NCBI GenBank assembly: GCA_963921425.1
Contig: OY992835.1
Span: 868,001-932,000, forward strand
Direction of reading: 5' to 3'
Length of the DNA stretch: 64,000 bases
From: Dryas octopetala
Taxonomy: Eukaryota > Streptophyta > Magnoliopsida > Rosales > Rosaceae
The position numbers and the translations under genes are program-made. Positions 11,418-23,427 of this stretch are shown piece after piece. Under the pieces are notes generated by a model, which was given only the letters and a program-made list of their open reading frames with translations, was not told where the DNA came from and did not search any database. Within the stretch, counting starts at the first letter, position 1; each line of letters starts with the position of its first letter.

Positions 11418-14400
11418 ATGGAAAGAGATCGCGTTGCAGGATCCTGCAACTCTCCTCCATTTTTTGATGGCAGCAACTACGCTGCTTGGAGAGAAAAATT
11501 TGAAATTTTTCTTGATGCCTATGATGAGTTGGCATATGAGTATCTCAATGTTGAGTGGATTCCTCCCACACGGATGGTTGATGGGATTGAAACTCCTAAG
11601 CCTAGGTCCGAATGGTCTTTTGCCGAAGTCACGGCCTCTAGCTCCAACAAGAAGGCTAGAAATGCTATTGTCACTGCATTGTCTTCCTCACAATTTGCAC
11701 ACATACAACATTGTGTCACGGCTAGGCAAGCTTGGAACAAACTTAGGGTTGTTCATGAGGGGGACAAACAAGTTAGGTCACTTAAGCTTCAAATGGTACA
11801 TGCCAAATTTGAAGAAATTAGGATGAAAGAGTCCGAGTCATTTTCCGAGTTCTATGAAAGGTTGGAAGCCCTCACAAATGAAGCCATGTCCCTAGGTAAA
11901 CCTTATGAGGAGTCTACCATTGTCCAAAAGGTTCTTAGATCTCTACCTAAGAGATTTCAATCTAAGAAGCATGCAATACAAGAAGTCCAAAATTTGGATG
12001 AACTCAAAATTGGTAAATTGGTAGGAAAGCTTAAAACCTTTGAGATGGAACTTGAAATGGATGAAAGGGATAGCAAGAAGTCAAAAGATATTGCTTTGCA
12101 AAGTGTCAAAGAGATGAGTGAAAACTTGAGTGAAAAATCATCCATGTCCGATGATGAGGTTGCCCTTTTTGTCAAAAGATTTAGACGAATTCTTAGAAAT
12201 AAAGGGAGAGAAGCTAGAACTAGTGGTAACAACTTTAAGGAGTTCAAATTCAAACCTCAAGGAGAGAATTCATTTGAGAGAAAACAAGAGAGGAAGCCTA
12301 ACTTTAAAGAGGGAAGAACAACCAAGAGAGATGTGAAATGTTACACTTGTGGTGGAATAGGTCACATAGCAATTGAATGTGCAAACAATAGAAAGAATCA
12401 TTCTTCAAGTAAGAATAAAGCCATGAAAATCACTTGGAGTGATAGTGAGAGTGATGACTCAAATGATTGTGAGTCTTCTTCCGATGTTGAGGGTGATGAA
12501 GTTGCATTTGTTGCATCAATCAAGGAGATTGATCAAGTAGATGGTGGGTCTGACTCAGAATCTGTTCCTGATGATGAGTCTTACACTGCACTTTGTGATA
12601 AGTATGACTTACTTTTCACCGAAACTCTTAGCATAAAGGAAGAAAATCAGAAACTAAAGAATGCTAAATTGAAATTGTGTGAGAAGATTGAGTCATTAGA
12701 GAGTGAATTAGAAAGTGTGGCTATCTTGAAACAAAATTTTGAGAGTCAAGTCAAAGTGCTCAAGGAGAGCAACATCTACTTTAAATCTTTGAATGAAAAG
12801 CTTGAAAAAGAAGTTCATGAAGCAAATGAGAGCATTGTTGAGCTCACCATTGGGGCTGAAAAGGTTGATAGGATGCTTAGGATTGGAAAGCTTCATGGTG
12901 ACAAAACCGGTTTGGGTTTTAGTGAAAATAGTCCTAGTGTATCCAACACAAAGACCATTTTTGTCAAGTCAGAATCTGATCATAGTGTCAAAAAGGGTCT
13001 AGGTTTCATTGACATTGGTCAAAATGCATCTCATTCTAAGTCAAGTCAAACCACATCAAGTGTCACACAAATTGATTGTTCTACTTCACTTAGAAAAACA
13101 AAGTTTGTCCCGGTTTGTCATCATTGTCATGTCAAGGGTCACATTAGACCAAATTGCAACAAACTTAGAGGAAAGAAATCAAGTGAACCAAAGAGAAATG
13201 TTTCTCTACAAGAGCAAGTGAACAATCTACTCAAGGAGGTAACCAAAATTGCCTTACTTGTCACCCCACTTCCCAAAAATAAGCCAAGTCCACATCAAAG
13301 ATGGGTTGTGAAGAGCTCCACTAAATGTCTAGTAACCTTGAATGCTTTTTCAGCCACTAAGAGGAACATTTGGTACCTAGATAGTGGGTGTTCCAAACAT
13401 ATGACGGGAGATAAGGAGGTCTTTACCTCTCTTGCTCCTTATGATGGTGGTAGTGTGACTTTTGGAGGAGGAGAGAAGTCCTATGTGAGTGGAAAGGGGG
13501 TTGTACACATACCCGGTATACCCGAATTGAAAAATGTAAGATTTGTTGATGGGCTAAATTCTAATTTGCTTAGTATTAGCCAACTTTGTGATGAATGGGG
13601 TGGTGAAGTGTGTATGTCCAAAAGTGGATGTAGAATTGTTGACTCCCAAGGAAGGGAGATCTTGAATGCCCCTAGGTCTAGGGATGATTGCTATGTGTTT
13701 GATGGCAATGTTGGAAAAATTGAGAATACTTGCAATAGAGCTATTGATGACACTAGCTCTCTTTGGCTTCAAAGACTTGGTCACATTAATGTTCATGACC
13801 TTTACAAGTTGTCTAAGCATGAGGTTGTTAGAGGTCTTCCAAAGATAGGAAAGCCCGAAACTTTTGTTTGTGGTCCATGTCAAATGGGGAAACAAACCAA
13901 AGAACCACACAAAAGAGTCAAAGACATAGGCACCTCTAGGACACTTGAACTAATTCACTTGGATTTAGTTGGTCCGGTCCAAACCTTATCAATAGGTGGA
14001 AAGAAATACATTCTAGTCATGGTAGATGATTTTTCTAGGTACACTTGGGTGTCATTTCTTAAGGACAAGTCGGAGACATTTCATCATTTTGCCAAGATTG
14101 TGAAACTGCTGAAAAGTGAAGGTATGTCGAGTCTGTCAACCCTGTCCAGAATTAGATCAGACCATGGTACTGAGTTTGAAAACTCTCAATTCGATGAGTT
14201 TTGTTGTCAAATGGGTATTAAACATGAATTCTCAGCTCCAATAACACCCCAACAAAATGGAATCGTTGAGAGAAAGAATAGGGTTTTGATTGAGATGGCT
14301 AGAGTGATGTTGAATAGCAAAAATCTTGCTAAACATTTCTGGGCTGAGGCGGTAAACACGGCATGTTACATCATAAATAGAGTCTACCTTAGGCCGGGAA

Positions 14401-16469
14401 CCAAAAAGACTCCCTATGAACTGTGGAAGGGTAGGAAACCTAAGGTTACACACTTTAGAGTGTTTGGGAGTGCATGTTACATCCTTAGGGATAGAGAACA
14501 TTTGGGAAAATTTGATTCCAAGAGTGATGAGGGTCTGTTCTTAGGCTATTCATCCAACAGTAGAGCTTTTAGAGTCTTCAATTTGCGAACAAATTCTATG
14601 TTGGAATCCATAAATGTGAAAATAGATGATCATGATGCATCTATTGAAATGGCTGCAGATAAGGATGGATTGTTCCCACAATCTGATCCGAAAGAGGTTA
14701 GTTTGGTTAAAGAAGAGTCCAAGTCAGGTAGTGATGAACCTACTGATGACTCAAAAATTGTTGAGTTTGACAAGTCAGAGAGCGAACAAAATGACAAAAC
14801 TCTGAGTGACAGATCTGAAAAACCAAGATGGGTGAGGTGTAACCATGGTGAAGATGTAATTCTAGGTTCCTTAGACCAGCCAGTTAGGACTAGAAAACAA
14901 ATGGCCAATGAACTTGCTCATGTGTGTTATGTTTCCATTGTTGAACCTAAAAATGTCAAAGAAGCACTCAATCATGAGGAATGGGTGAGTGCAATGCATG
15001 AGGAATTGAACCAATTTGAGAGGAACCAAGTGTGGACTCTTGTAGAGAGACCAACCAACACAAACGTCATTGGAACCAAATGGATATTCAAAAATAAATC
15101 CGATGAATTTGGGAATGTAGTTAGAAACAAGGCTAGGCTTGTTGCTCAAGGGTACTCTCAATTAGAGGGTATTGATTTTGATGAGACTTTTGCACCCGTT
15201 GCTAGACTTGAGTCCGTTAGGTTGCTTTGTGCCATTGCATGTCATCTTAGGTTCAAATTGTATCAAATGGATGTCAAAACAGCGTTTTTAAATGGTTACT
15301 TGAATGAGGAAGTTTTTGTAGAACAACCAAAAGGTTTTGAGGATCCTCACATGAGAGATGGTGTCTATAAATTGAGGAAAGCCTTGTATGGGCTGAAGCA
15401 AGCTCCAAGAGCTTGGTATGAGAGACTCTCTCATCACTTGTTGTCCAATGGGTATCAAAGAGGGTCGGTTGACAAGACCCTATTTGTAAAAAGGTTGAAA
15501 AATGATGTCTTGATTGCTCAAGTTTATGTGGATGATATTGTCTTTGGTTCAACTTCAGATTTTCATGTTAAGAGATTCATTGATGTAATGTCTAGTGAAT
15601 TTGAAATGAGTCTAGTTGGTGAAATGAATTTCTTTTTAGGACTTCAAGTCAAGCAAGTAGATAGTGGGATATTTATCTCCCAATCTAAGTATGCTAGAAA
15701 CTTGGTCAAAAGGTTTGGGCTTGAGTCTTCCAAAGTGGCTACTACTCCAATGAGTAAAAGCTCCAAACTTCATAGGGATCCAAGTGGTAAGCAAGTGGAC
15801 CAAACTTTGTATAGAAGCATGATAGGAAGTCTCCTCTACCTCACAGCTAGTAGACCGGACATATCGTTTGCGGTAGGAGTGTGTGCTAGGTTCCAAAGTG
15901 ATCCCAAAGAATCCCATTTGTTTGCAACAAAAAGAATCATCAAATATGTAAGTGGGACTCTTGACTATGGGTTGTGGTATACTCATGATACCAACACTAA
16001 ATTGGTAGGATTTAGTGACTCCGATTGGGCTGGGTGTAGTGATGATTTGAAGAGCACCTCGGGTGGTGCTTTCTATGTTGGGAATAACTTAGTGTCTTGG
16101 CATAGCAAGAAACAGAATTCTGTCTCTTTGTCGACTGCTGAAGCTGAATACATAGCAGCAGGGAGTTGTTGTACACAACTCATTTGGATGAGGCAAATGT
16201 TAGCCGATTATGGAATTGATGAGAAAACTTTTCTCATCTATTGTGATAACATGAGTGCTATAGATATCTCCAAGAACCCGGTGCAACATACAAGAACCAA
16301 GCATATTGACATAAGACATCATTTCATTCGAGATCTTGTGGAGAGTGGAACTCTCACTTTGACTTTTGTTCCTTCCGAACAACAACTTGCAGACATCTTT
16401 ACAAAAGCTCTAGAGAATCCAAAGCACATTAGTCTTCGGAAGTCAATTGGCATTTGTACACATGCATGA
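11418..16469 (+). CDS. Copia gag-pol polyprotein, intact
   Basis: 1,683-residue polyprotein in one frame, starting at the first ATG after the primer site. Domains in order: a gag region opening with a [19 protein letters not shown] UBN2 segment; CCHC zinc knuckle 1 near residue 307 ([14 protein letters not shown]); a coiled-coil rich stretch at about 390-470; knuckle 2 near 567 ([14 protein letters not shown]); aspartic protease DSG near 654; integrase with HHCC zinc finger (about 790-830) and DDE core (about 849-960, ending in [10 protein letters not shown]); reverse transcriptase with YVDD near 1369; and RNase H near 1533-1640 with SDSDWAG. No stop or frameshift is seen, so the proteins for its own reverse transcription and integration appear complete. 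Activity is not shown. Confidence 0.95.
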   Translation: MERDRVAGSCNSPPFFDGSNYAAWREKFEIFLDAYDELAYEYLNVEWIPPTRMVDGIETPKPRSEWSFAEVTASSSNKKARNAIVTALSSSQFAHIQHCVTARQAWNKLRVVHEGDKQVRSLKLQMVHAKFEEIRMKESESFSEFYERLEALTNEAMSLGKPYEESTIVQKVLRSLPKRFQSKKHAIQEVQNLDELKIGKLVGKLKTFEMELEMDERDSKKSKDIALQSVKEMSENLSEKSSMSDDEVALFVKRFRRILRNKGREARTSGNNFKEFKFKPQGENSFERKQERKPNFKEGRTTKRDVKCYTCGGIGHIAIECANNRKNHSSSKNKAMKITWSDSESDDSNDCESSSDVEGDEVAFVASIKEIDQVDGGSDSESVPDDESYTALCDKYDLLFTETLSIKEENQKLKNAKLKLCEKIESLESELESVAILKQNFESQVKVLKESNIYFKSLNEKLEKEVHEANESIVELTIGAEKVDRMLRIGKLHGDKTGLGFSENSPSVSNTKTIFVKSESDHSVKKGLGFIDIGQNASHSKSSQTTSSVTQIDCSTSLRKTKFVPVCHHCHVKGHIRPNCNKLRGKKSSEPKRNVSLQEQVNNLLKEVTKIALLVTPLPKNKPSPHQRWVVKSSTKCLVTLNAFSATKRNIWYLDSGCSKHMTGDKEVFTSLAPYDGGSVTFGGGEKSYVSGKGVVHIPGIPELKNVRFVDGLNSNLLSISQLCDEWGGEVCMSKSGCRIVDSQGREILNAPRSRDDCYVFDGNVGKIENTCNRAIDDTSSLWLQRLGHINVHDLYKLSKHEVVRGLPKIGKPETFVCGPCQMGKQTKEPHKRVKDIGTSRTLELIHLDLVGPVQTLSIGGKKYILVMVDDFSRYTWVSFLKDKSETFHHFAKIVKLLKSEGMSSLSTLSRIRSDHGTEFENSQFDEFCCQMGIKHEFSAPITPQQNGIVERKNRVLIEMARVMLNSKNLAKHFWAEAVNTACYIINRVYLRPGTKKTPYELWKGRKPKVTHFRVFGSACYILRDREHLGKFDSKSDEGLFLGYSSNSRAFRVFNLRTNSMLESINVKIDDHDASIEMAADKDGLFPQSDPKEVSLVKEESKSGSDEPTDDSKIVEFDKSESEQNDKTLSDRSEKPRWVRCNHGEDVILGSLDQPVRTRKQMANELAHVCYVSIVEPKNVKEALNHEEWVSAMHEELNQFERNQVWTLVERPTNTNVIGTKWIFKNKSDEFGNVVRNKARLVAQGYSQLEGIDFDETFAPVARLESVRLLCAIACHLRFKLYQMDVKTAFLNGYLNEEVFVEQPKGFEDPHMRDGVYKLRKALYGLKQAPRAWYERLSHHLLSNGYQRGSVDKTLFVKRLKNDVLIAQVYVDDIVFGSTSDFHVKRFIDVMSSEFEMSLVGEMNFFLGLQVKQVDSGIFISQSKYARNLVKRFGLESSKVATTPMSKSSKLHRDPSGKQVDQTLYRSMIGSLLYLTASRPDISFAVGVCARFQSDPKESHLFATKRIIKYVSGTLDYGLWYTHDTNTKLVGFSDSDWAGCSDDLKSTSGGAFYVGNNLVSWHSKKQNSVSLSTAEAEYIAAGSCCTQLIWMRQMLADYGIDEKTFLIYCDNMSAIDISKNPVQHTRTKHIDIRHHFIRDLVESGTLTLTFVPSEQQLADIFTKALENPKHISLRKSIGICTHA

Positions 16470-17966
16470 GTCTTTGTAGTTAAATGTGCTTCATTGTTTA
16501 AGTTTCTTTTATTTGGTTAAGTAGTTTTTCTTTTAAAGAAAATAACCACCTTGAAAGGTCTTAACATTATGTGTCACACTCTCATTGATATTCAAAAAGG
16601 TTCTTGCATAACATGAGTCATGTCAATAAGCATAATCCCTCCTTCTTGTCAAATGTTAGCCTTGAGATTTTTTTTATTTAACACTTTGTCATAATCAATC
16701 AAACTTGCTAAATGCTTTTCAATGACAATTTGTTTGAGGATGGAATTTAGCCTTTCAATATAATTTCTCCTTTGTGACCCATCTTTAGCTAAAATTTTCC
16801 TCATTTGAACAAATGTGCAACATACAAAATCAACAAAAAAAAAAAAAAGGAAGGAAGTGTGACCAAAGAAGTCACGGCCCTAGGGAGAAACAAGGTGTTT
16901 TTATGGTGTTCTAGGGTAAAGAGTCGCAAAATTGGACCAATTCATTGCACTTAACTTGGGATGTGCCTAAACAAAACAAATGAAAATAATTTTTGAAAAG
17001 CCATTGTCATGAGTTGAAAAACTTTGTTTTCAAGAATTGTACCCAAATTAGAAATTCTATTGAGTGGTTGAATTCTAATCTCTTGTTGTGGATGAAACTT
17101 ATTTAACCTCTTTGATTGTCATTGACATTGTTTTACCATCTTGAACAAGTCTTGAATGTTAGCATTGACCTCCCTATATCCCAAATATGCTTATTGTCTT
17201 GCACAAAATTTGCAATCTTCATTTTCCATATCTATGAGAGTGTTGACATTGGTGGTTATTTCTTTTCAAGTGTGTTGGTTGTTTTGTCAACTTTGCTTTG
17301 TCAAAAATAAAAATCCCTGAAGCACATCTAACTCCTAGATTTTTTTTGTGTGTCATTGCTTCCAATTCTCTAAGGATTCCTCTATCTTTTTTGTTTTATG
17401 TTCCAGTACGCAGTTTGTTCATTTTGACTAGTCTAACAATCGTCAAATACAGTCAATTTTCACAGGACCATTCTGCACCTTGGATTACTGTTCATTAAAG
17501 GGCATTTCAGACTTTTCTGCATACCTATGTTCTTCTCTAGCTGTCCCTCATATTACATGTCTATATTCTGCAAGCCCGGTATCGAGATGTTGCATTTAGG
17601 GGGAGTTTGTCTTTAGGGGAGTTAGCATTTAGGGGGAGTTAGAATTTAGGGGGAGTTAGAATTTTATGGAATTTACTCTTTGAGCATGTATTTTTCTATT
17701 GCATTTCGCTCCAATTTTTTTGTGCTTCTGAACTGAATTTTCTTTTATGTATGTCCTTTTGTCTTTCCATGACAAAAAGGGGGAGAATGTATTATTGGTT
17801 GTTTTAATCTCCATTGCTTGCTGCGTTTAAACTGCATACTATCATACTTTGTGTTGTGCAAGTATTTCTTCTTGCAGGTACATTATAACAAGTGTTGGGC
17901 TGTGTGTTGAGAGTCTTGTGAGGTGAATGGGTTATTGTTTTGTCAAGGAAAGCCAAAGGGGGAGAT
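16470..17966 (+). other. 3' internal non-coding region with repeated polypurine tracts
   Basis: About 1.5 kb between the pol stop and the 3' LTR with no long frame; the env-like gene known from some Sireviruses is absent. Purine tracts of the form gggggag occur near 17599, 17615, 17631, 17648 and 17776, and the last one (ccaaagggggagat, 17954-17966) abuts the LTR as the functional polypurine tract should. Repeated tracts are a known Sirevirus trait. Confidence 0.8.
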
Positions 17967-19622
17967 TGTTAGTTTCTAGGATTTGTAAATGTTGGCTATT
18001 TTTCCGTGTCAAAACAATTGTATTAATTTGTATTTATTCACTCACAAGCTCTAGGCTAGATTTAGGACAAGGTCTGCTGCTTTGAAGAAGTCAAGAATGA
18101 ACAAGTCACAAGGTATACTGCACTTCATTCATTTCATGAAATTAACAGATTTTTGTCTATTTGACTAGTCATTCACTGATCATAATGAACACTGTTTTTC
18201 ACGTACAGTGACTGTTACTTAAGTCACAGTTGCTACAGTGGGTCATTTCGGGTTTTGATTTTTAAGCCCAATTCTTTGAAAGCCCATATTCTGTTTAGTA
18301 TTAGACATGCATGTGCATTGCACAAGACTTGTTTTTTCCACTGTAGCATTCAGATCTGATTTCCTCTTTCCCATTCACACACACACATTCACGCACACAC
18401 ACTATTCATCATCTTCTTCATTCTGATTTTTAAAAGCAAAATTCCTTTTGACAGCTGCTTATTTCTATCCTTAGTAAATACTAGGATACCCCTCTAGGAC
18501 AAAGGGAATATGCCCTTAATCCGTCTCTTGTGGACAGCCATTGATTGGCTTCCACGTGGTATGGGCGAACATGCCTCTTGCGTGAGTGTGTACGGGTATA
18601 TGGGCTGTTTTGGTTCAGATCTTTTTGTGGGTTGATGAGCAATTTTAGAGTGTGAATTCTTGGGTTTTCACTGCTGGGTATTTTCATATGAAGTGCTCAT
18701 CTTCGTAATTTTCAGAAAATGGTTTTTAAATCTTGATAAATCACAAAGAGATTTTCTGAAATTGTTTTTGTTAAATCTGAAATTCTATATGGGTTTGAGT
18801 GCTTAAATGTCTTCACACATTCTTCAAACACATTCATTTTAGATTTAACTTGAAGGATTCAATATTGATCTTTTCATGCCGATAGCTTGAGAAGATTGAT
18901 CTTTGTTTGTGAATCCTACATTTGCATATCATGTTCATGCATTGATGAAACCACTTAGCTTGGTGCGGATTGGTGCCATGGGTTGATGAGCTTGGAGTGG
19001 AGCTGCCTTCTTCATGAATGACCATCTGCCTTGCGTATGGAAGTTGCACAAAAGGGGTAAGATAGCTGCCACTTAGTCTAGGACTTAGTGATTGAGCTTG
19101 TGTGCTGAGTGCCCTCTTTTGTATTGAACTTCTGATTTAGTGGATTGCCTGGTCAGCTGGATAGACCCCCAGTTTTTACCCTTTGTGGTTTTTCTGGGTG
19201 AACATCTTGTGTGTTTCTGTCTTCCATATTTGTGTTGTTATGATTACTGACTCACTCATCTTTTAAACACAAATCTGTACTGGAGCTATTTGATTAAAAT
19301 TGATATATGCCTTATATAATTGTTTAGAAAATCACACACCACTGTAGTTGTGGATAACACTGGGATGCCTATTGTGATGGGTCCTCTGAGTGTATAGGAT
19401 GTCACTTGATCCTTGGTGTGTTTGATTTGTGTTGTTTTACTGAAGTGATTTTTGGTTTTTAGAAGTCAATGTGGAGTTTCACATTTTGTTACTGGACTGT
19501 CTGAGTTGTGTTTGGTTGACTAGTTCGTGAGTAATCACATAAACCAAAAATTGGGGTCCGATCACTGAAAGTGAAATTAATCAAGTTAATTAAGTGAATA
19601 GATCACCTAAATTAAACTTTCA
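17967..19622 (+). repeat. 3' LTR of the Copia element
   Basis: Nearly identical to the 5' LTR over 1,656 bases. Three substitutions were seen by eye, all in the stretch corresponding to 10425-10576. It is followed by the target duplication AGAAG. Confidence 0.95.
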
Positions 19623-20614
19623 AGAAGCCTTGTTGGATGACGACGTGGATGTCGACTTGAGTTCTTCCTGCATGAAAAACAGGATCAAAGGAGATGGACT
19701 GGTGTGGTACCAGCCAAACACCCTCCGATGATGAAGTCAGTGATGTGTATTTGGAGGTATTTGAATGAAAGTCAGGAATAACAGGTGATGAACTTGGGAG
19801 AATAGGGAAGAACAAGGTAAAATGTTCTGGGTTTATTCTCAGCAAATTAAGTGTGCTTTTGGTAAGCTTTTTATGAGTGAAAGTTGGTGTATGTGTTTGC
19901 TTTTTTTGATAGATAGATCCCCTGAACTTTGTACATATAAGTTGGTTTATATAGACAAGGGAAATTGTGAAGAGTAAGTTACCTGCATGTGGATGAATGG
20001 TTGAGAAAGATCCACGCGTTCAGTCATGAACAGTAGCATGCACAGCTACCCACCTCCTTTGCATTCAATGCTGCATTGAATGCAAGAATGGAAGATCAGG
20101 TGGAATGCCCCAATAGTTATGGCTGTAAGCTGGAATATCTAATCTGTCAGAGGATCATGTCAGGTGCACTTGAGTATGGCGGTTCGTCCCAACGTGATCT
20201 TCTCAGAATGGCGGTGGGAGGCCAAGCCGATCCGAACACATGTCCCCATGTATAGATATGAAACCCATGTGCGATCGGATCAGATGTTTAGATGATTGGG
20301 CCGAACCGATTAGGTAGATGGTGCCGTGATCCCGTCAAGTAGAAATCAACTATGACTTGGATTTTTGAGATGATGTTCACCAATGCCGAGCCGAACCGAT
20401 CTCAAATAACCAAAAAGATGAACACTCGATTCTTGGAAGATTCTCAGATCGGATCGGATCGGGTATGAAGGATCCGCCAGGATGAGCCGATGTGGTAACG
20501 TGGAGGTCCAAGCTTTGATCGTTGAAAAGTCAGACCTGAAGTTGGATCTGATCGGCCACGTGTCGAGCCATGATTGGCTGTGGGACCGATGTGGGTTTAT
20601 CCACAAACAATAAC

Positions 20615-21380
20615 AAACTAGAATAAACACAAATATTTAAAAGGATTATAAAAACATGTAAGTAGAAACGATATAATAGCAGGAATCATAAATTTCATTG
20701 ATCGAAAGTTTACATAATAGCAATAAAGCACACTTGATACAAACTTTATTACAAAGCAAGCAGATATAAATATTCTACATAGAAATTTGGTGATGAAAAT
20801 AGACTGATCCTCAAGGAAAGGAAAAACGGACAAACCAAGCACTAGAAATAGATAGGAATCTTATTTTTCCTACAAGAAAAGGAAAAGGTAGATTCAAATA
20901 AGATTTGCTTTATCAGCCAATAATTAGTTTGTCTAATAATAAGACAGGGGACACATTACTAACTGGAGTCTATAAAAGTCATATAGTATTCAATAATAAC
21001 TTTTAAAAAGTTGTAATAAAAGTCTAAGTATATTTAAAAAGTCATTAATTTTTATGGAATTTATTTAATGATAGATTTTAATAGACTTTGAAAGACTTTA
21101 ATATATATTTCAAAGTCATTATAAATTCGACCTCTCCTCTGCAGATTTCTAAGGATTTCTATAGACTCTCTAGAACTCTGTGAAAATCTGTACATTTTGC
21201 AAAAATCTATCACTTAAAAAAACTCTACAAAAGTCTATATAAATCTATATACACTACACCATCCTAAAAAAAAAATGTTAAATTTTGAAATCCATAGAAA
21301 TCTCTAAGAAGAAGACTGGAGAATTGATGGTTTAAAAGTCGATGACTTTTTGAATACCACGTGACTTTTGTAAACTTTAA
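20615..21380. other. AT-rich intergenic DNA
   Basis: No convincing gene. The stretch from about 20945 carries degenerate copies of an aaaagtctat / gactttnaaa motif, which leads into the 42-bp array that follows. It may be an old MITE-like element, but no paired termini were found. Confidence 0.35.
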
Positions 21381-21510
21381 AAAAGTCTGCATTGAATACA
21401 ACTAAACTTTTATAAACTCTTTAAAAGTCTAGATTGAATACTACTAAACTTTTATAGACTCTTCAAAAGTCTAGGTTGAATACATCTAGACTTTTAATTT
21501 CCATTAAAAT
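21381..21510 (+). repeat. 42-bp tandem repeat, three copies
   Basis: Copies start at 21381, 21423 and 21465 with the unit aaaagtct(n)attgaatac followed by aaacttttatanactct. The period is exactly 42 and the copies differ by a few substitutions. Confidence 0.75.
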
Positions 21511-21599
21511 CCATCAAACTCCGTATTGAATACAACCCCCTTAATTCATGTTTAGTTTAATGCTTTAATTGCTATTATTGAAGGAGGTTTTGTTCAATC

Positions 21600-21910
21600 C
21601 ATCGCTGAATTGAAAATTGATCGAATGGAGAGCGAAGGAATTGAATCTTCGAGGAAGCACTTGAAACTAGATGTACGTGCCATCTTCGATCCATGTCTTG
21701 TATGTATGTGATTCTGATTGTGTTAATTTGTATCTGAAATCTGATTGTCAGCAAGAGTTTCAGGAAGGAGGTGGAGCAGTCTCGGACTCAGAGATTAAGC
21801 TGCTGCTGCTGCTGTTGATCTCGCGTCTTCGGCCTCCAAAGCTGTGCACTTAGCTCGCCACTATGCTCGCTGCTATTGGGAGCTCTCTAAAGCTCGCCTC
21901 AGGTACACAT
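21600..21910 (+). other. Possible exon pieces of an unrecognised gene
   Basis: Codon-like sequence richer in GC than its surroundings. Two stretches look protein-coding: 21625-21672 (ESEGIESSRKHLKLD), ending in a gt donor-like site, and 21795-21905 (SSASKAVHLARHYARC then YWELSKARLR), ending at AGGTAC, a plausible donor. They are in different frames and a stop precedes the second, so a live gene is not supported. It could be a gene fragment moved by a transposon. The family is not recognised. Confidence 0.25.
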
Positions 21911-22350
21911 GCATCTACACAACATATTTTCATGATTTTTTATTTATTTATGTAAATATAGAAAAAAAAAAAAAAAAGGTGTTTCTTGGGTTGGGGTTTT
22001 TCTATAATTCTTTGACTGATATTGAAGTTGTTTTGTGTTTGTTCTGATTCAAATTGTTACTATTACAGGTTGCTTTTTGACAAAAGAAAAATGTTAATGA
22101 TGTAAACTGCACTACCAAATAAGATGTATCCAAAAGTTTGCTAATCGATCATGATAAAAGGGCCAATATTTCTTAAATGGACCTCTCGATTTAGCAACAA
22201 AATGGAGAGGATCCAAATCCTTGCCAAATCTACCCAATCTTTGACTTTGCTATATTGCCTTTTGTAGCTTGTAAGTTTAAATGTCTGCAATGGTTTAGTG
22301 CTTTTTGGGTTCATCAAAGCCTATAATTGTTTGTTTGTAAATTGTAATTG

Positions 22351-22470
22351 TGCTACAGTGTTTAATATGCACACTGTCTGACAATATATAATATACACAT
22401 TGTCTGACAGTGTATAATGTGCACACTGCGTGACAGTGTATAATATGCACACTGCTTGACAGTGTCTAAT
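22351..22470 (+). repeat. 26-bp minisatellite with palindromic core
   Basis: About four and a half units of 26 bases, each with an acactgnctgacagtgt-type palindrome followed by ataatatgcac. The spacing of successive tgacagtgt cores is 26. Degenerate copies continue to about 22990. Confidence 0.75.
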
Positions 22471-22659
22471 TAGTATGGGATGCAGTAAATTCAGTCACTG
22501 TCGCACTATCACTGATTTTACTATTATTATTTTCAAACTGAATTTGCATTTGTTAATTATCATTTTGACACTTTTGTATAAACTAATGATGCTCTCAACA
22601 ACATAATAAACAATTTTGAATTGGTGATTGTCACACAATTACTGATTTCGAATCAATGA

Positions 22660-22870
22660 TTGTCTCACGGTATCTGTGTGACACTATCTGTTTCAGTAAA
22701 TGTGTGACCATTTTTGTTTCAGTATATGTGTGACAATATCTATTTAGGTTTTTACATGTGTGACAGTGTATGTTTCATTATCTGTGTGACAGTGTCTGTT
22801 TTGGTATCTGTGTGACAATATATATTTCAGTATCAATGTGACAGTGTCTATTTTAGTAGATATTTAGGTT
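22660..22870 (+). repeat. 26-bp minisatellite, second block
   Basis: Units of the type atctgtgtgacagtgtctgt plus a short T-rich tail, also with a 26-base period. It is related to the first block through the gtgacagtgtct core. The unique sequence before it (22595-22680) is repeated at 23705-23790 on the far side of the plastid insert. Confidence 0.65.
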
Positions 22871-23093
22871 TTTACCATTTCAAATTTCCAATTTAAAATC
22901 GGCATTTTAGACACTATCTGACAGTGTTTAATATGCAAATTGTCTGCAGTGTCTAATATGCACACTGTCTAACAATGTCTAATATTGATATTAACTAATT
23001 TGGATCGCAATTAGTGAAATATTCATGAAGTCAACAATACCCATTGAATTTTTGCTTAAATTTTTCTGCACTAAAATGTCAAGTTGACAAGTG

Positions 23094-23427
23094 TCTCCTA
23101 TATAAAATTTGGGTGCCCAAATTTTCTATCGACTTTTTTAAAACAGGTCCGTGTCAAATAGCAATGATTCAAAGCACTTCTTTTTACACTATTTCGGAAA
23201 CCCAAGGACTCAATCGTATGGATATGTAAAATACAGAATTTCCAATCCTAGTAGGAAAAGGAGGGAAACAGATACTCAATTTAAAGTGAGTAAACAGAAT
23301 TCCATACTCGATCTCATAGATACATATAGAATTCTGTGGAAAGTCGTATTCGATGAAAGTCATATATACGGCTTGGAGGGAGATCTTTCATATCTTTCAA
23401 CCTCCCCTACAATATCGTCACCGCAGT
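23094..23427 (+). other. rps12: Plastid-derived DNA: 3' part of the rps12 intron
   Basis: Recognised as the 3' half of the plastid rps12 cis-intron, a group II intron. Domain V is readable at about 23337-23376, a hairpin closed by a GAAA-type loop. The match stops near 23412, within the few bases that precede the final rps12 exon. Domain V has a C-to-T change in the catalytic AGC triad, as expected for a dead nuclear copy (NUPT). No function is expected. The identification rests on memory of plastid sequence, not on a search. Confidence 0.7.

Larger units (their letters stand above)
9688..19622 (+). mobile_element. Complete Copia LTR retrotransposon, Sirevirus type
   Basis: 9,935-bp element with two 1,656-bp LTRs, a methionyl-tRNA primer binding site, one uninterrupted gag-pol frame, several polypurine tracts, and a 5-bp target duplication AGAAG (9683-9687 and 19623-19627). 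By eye the LTRs differ at only about three positions, so insertion was very recent. Domain order PR-INT-RT-RH is Copia. The large gag with two zinc knuckles, long LTRs, near-10-kb size and repeated gggggag tracts before the 3' LTR fit the Sirevirus (SIRE/Maximus) lineage. No env-like frame is present. It is nested in a reversed Gypsy solo LTR downstream of TNL2. Confidence 0.95.
9623..20609 (-). mobile_element. Gypsy solo LTR, reversed, split by the Copia element
   Basis: The left part (9623-9687) and right part (19628-20609) together are the reverse complement of the LTR of the Gypsy element at 42734-50590, about 1,047 bases in all. The termini are TG and CA. The outer target duplication ATAAC is at 9618-9622 and 20610-20614. 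No internal retrotransposon sequence remains, so it is a solo LTR. It is visibly more diverged from the two LTRs at 42.7-50.6 kb than they are from each other. Confidence 0.88.

Noticed and set aside
11519..16385. Antisense and shifted ORFs across the Copia polyprotein
   Set aside because: Shadows of the 1,683-codon gag-pol frame.
17116..17498. Possible env-like gene of a Sirevirus
   Set aside because: Only two short unrelated frames of about 65 codons occur between pol and the 3' LTR; no signal peptide plus transmembrane plan and no similarity recognised.
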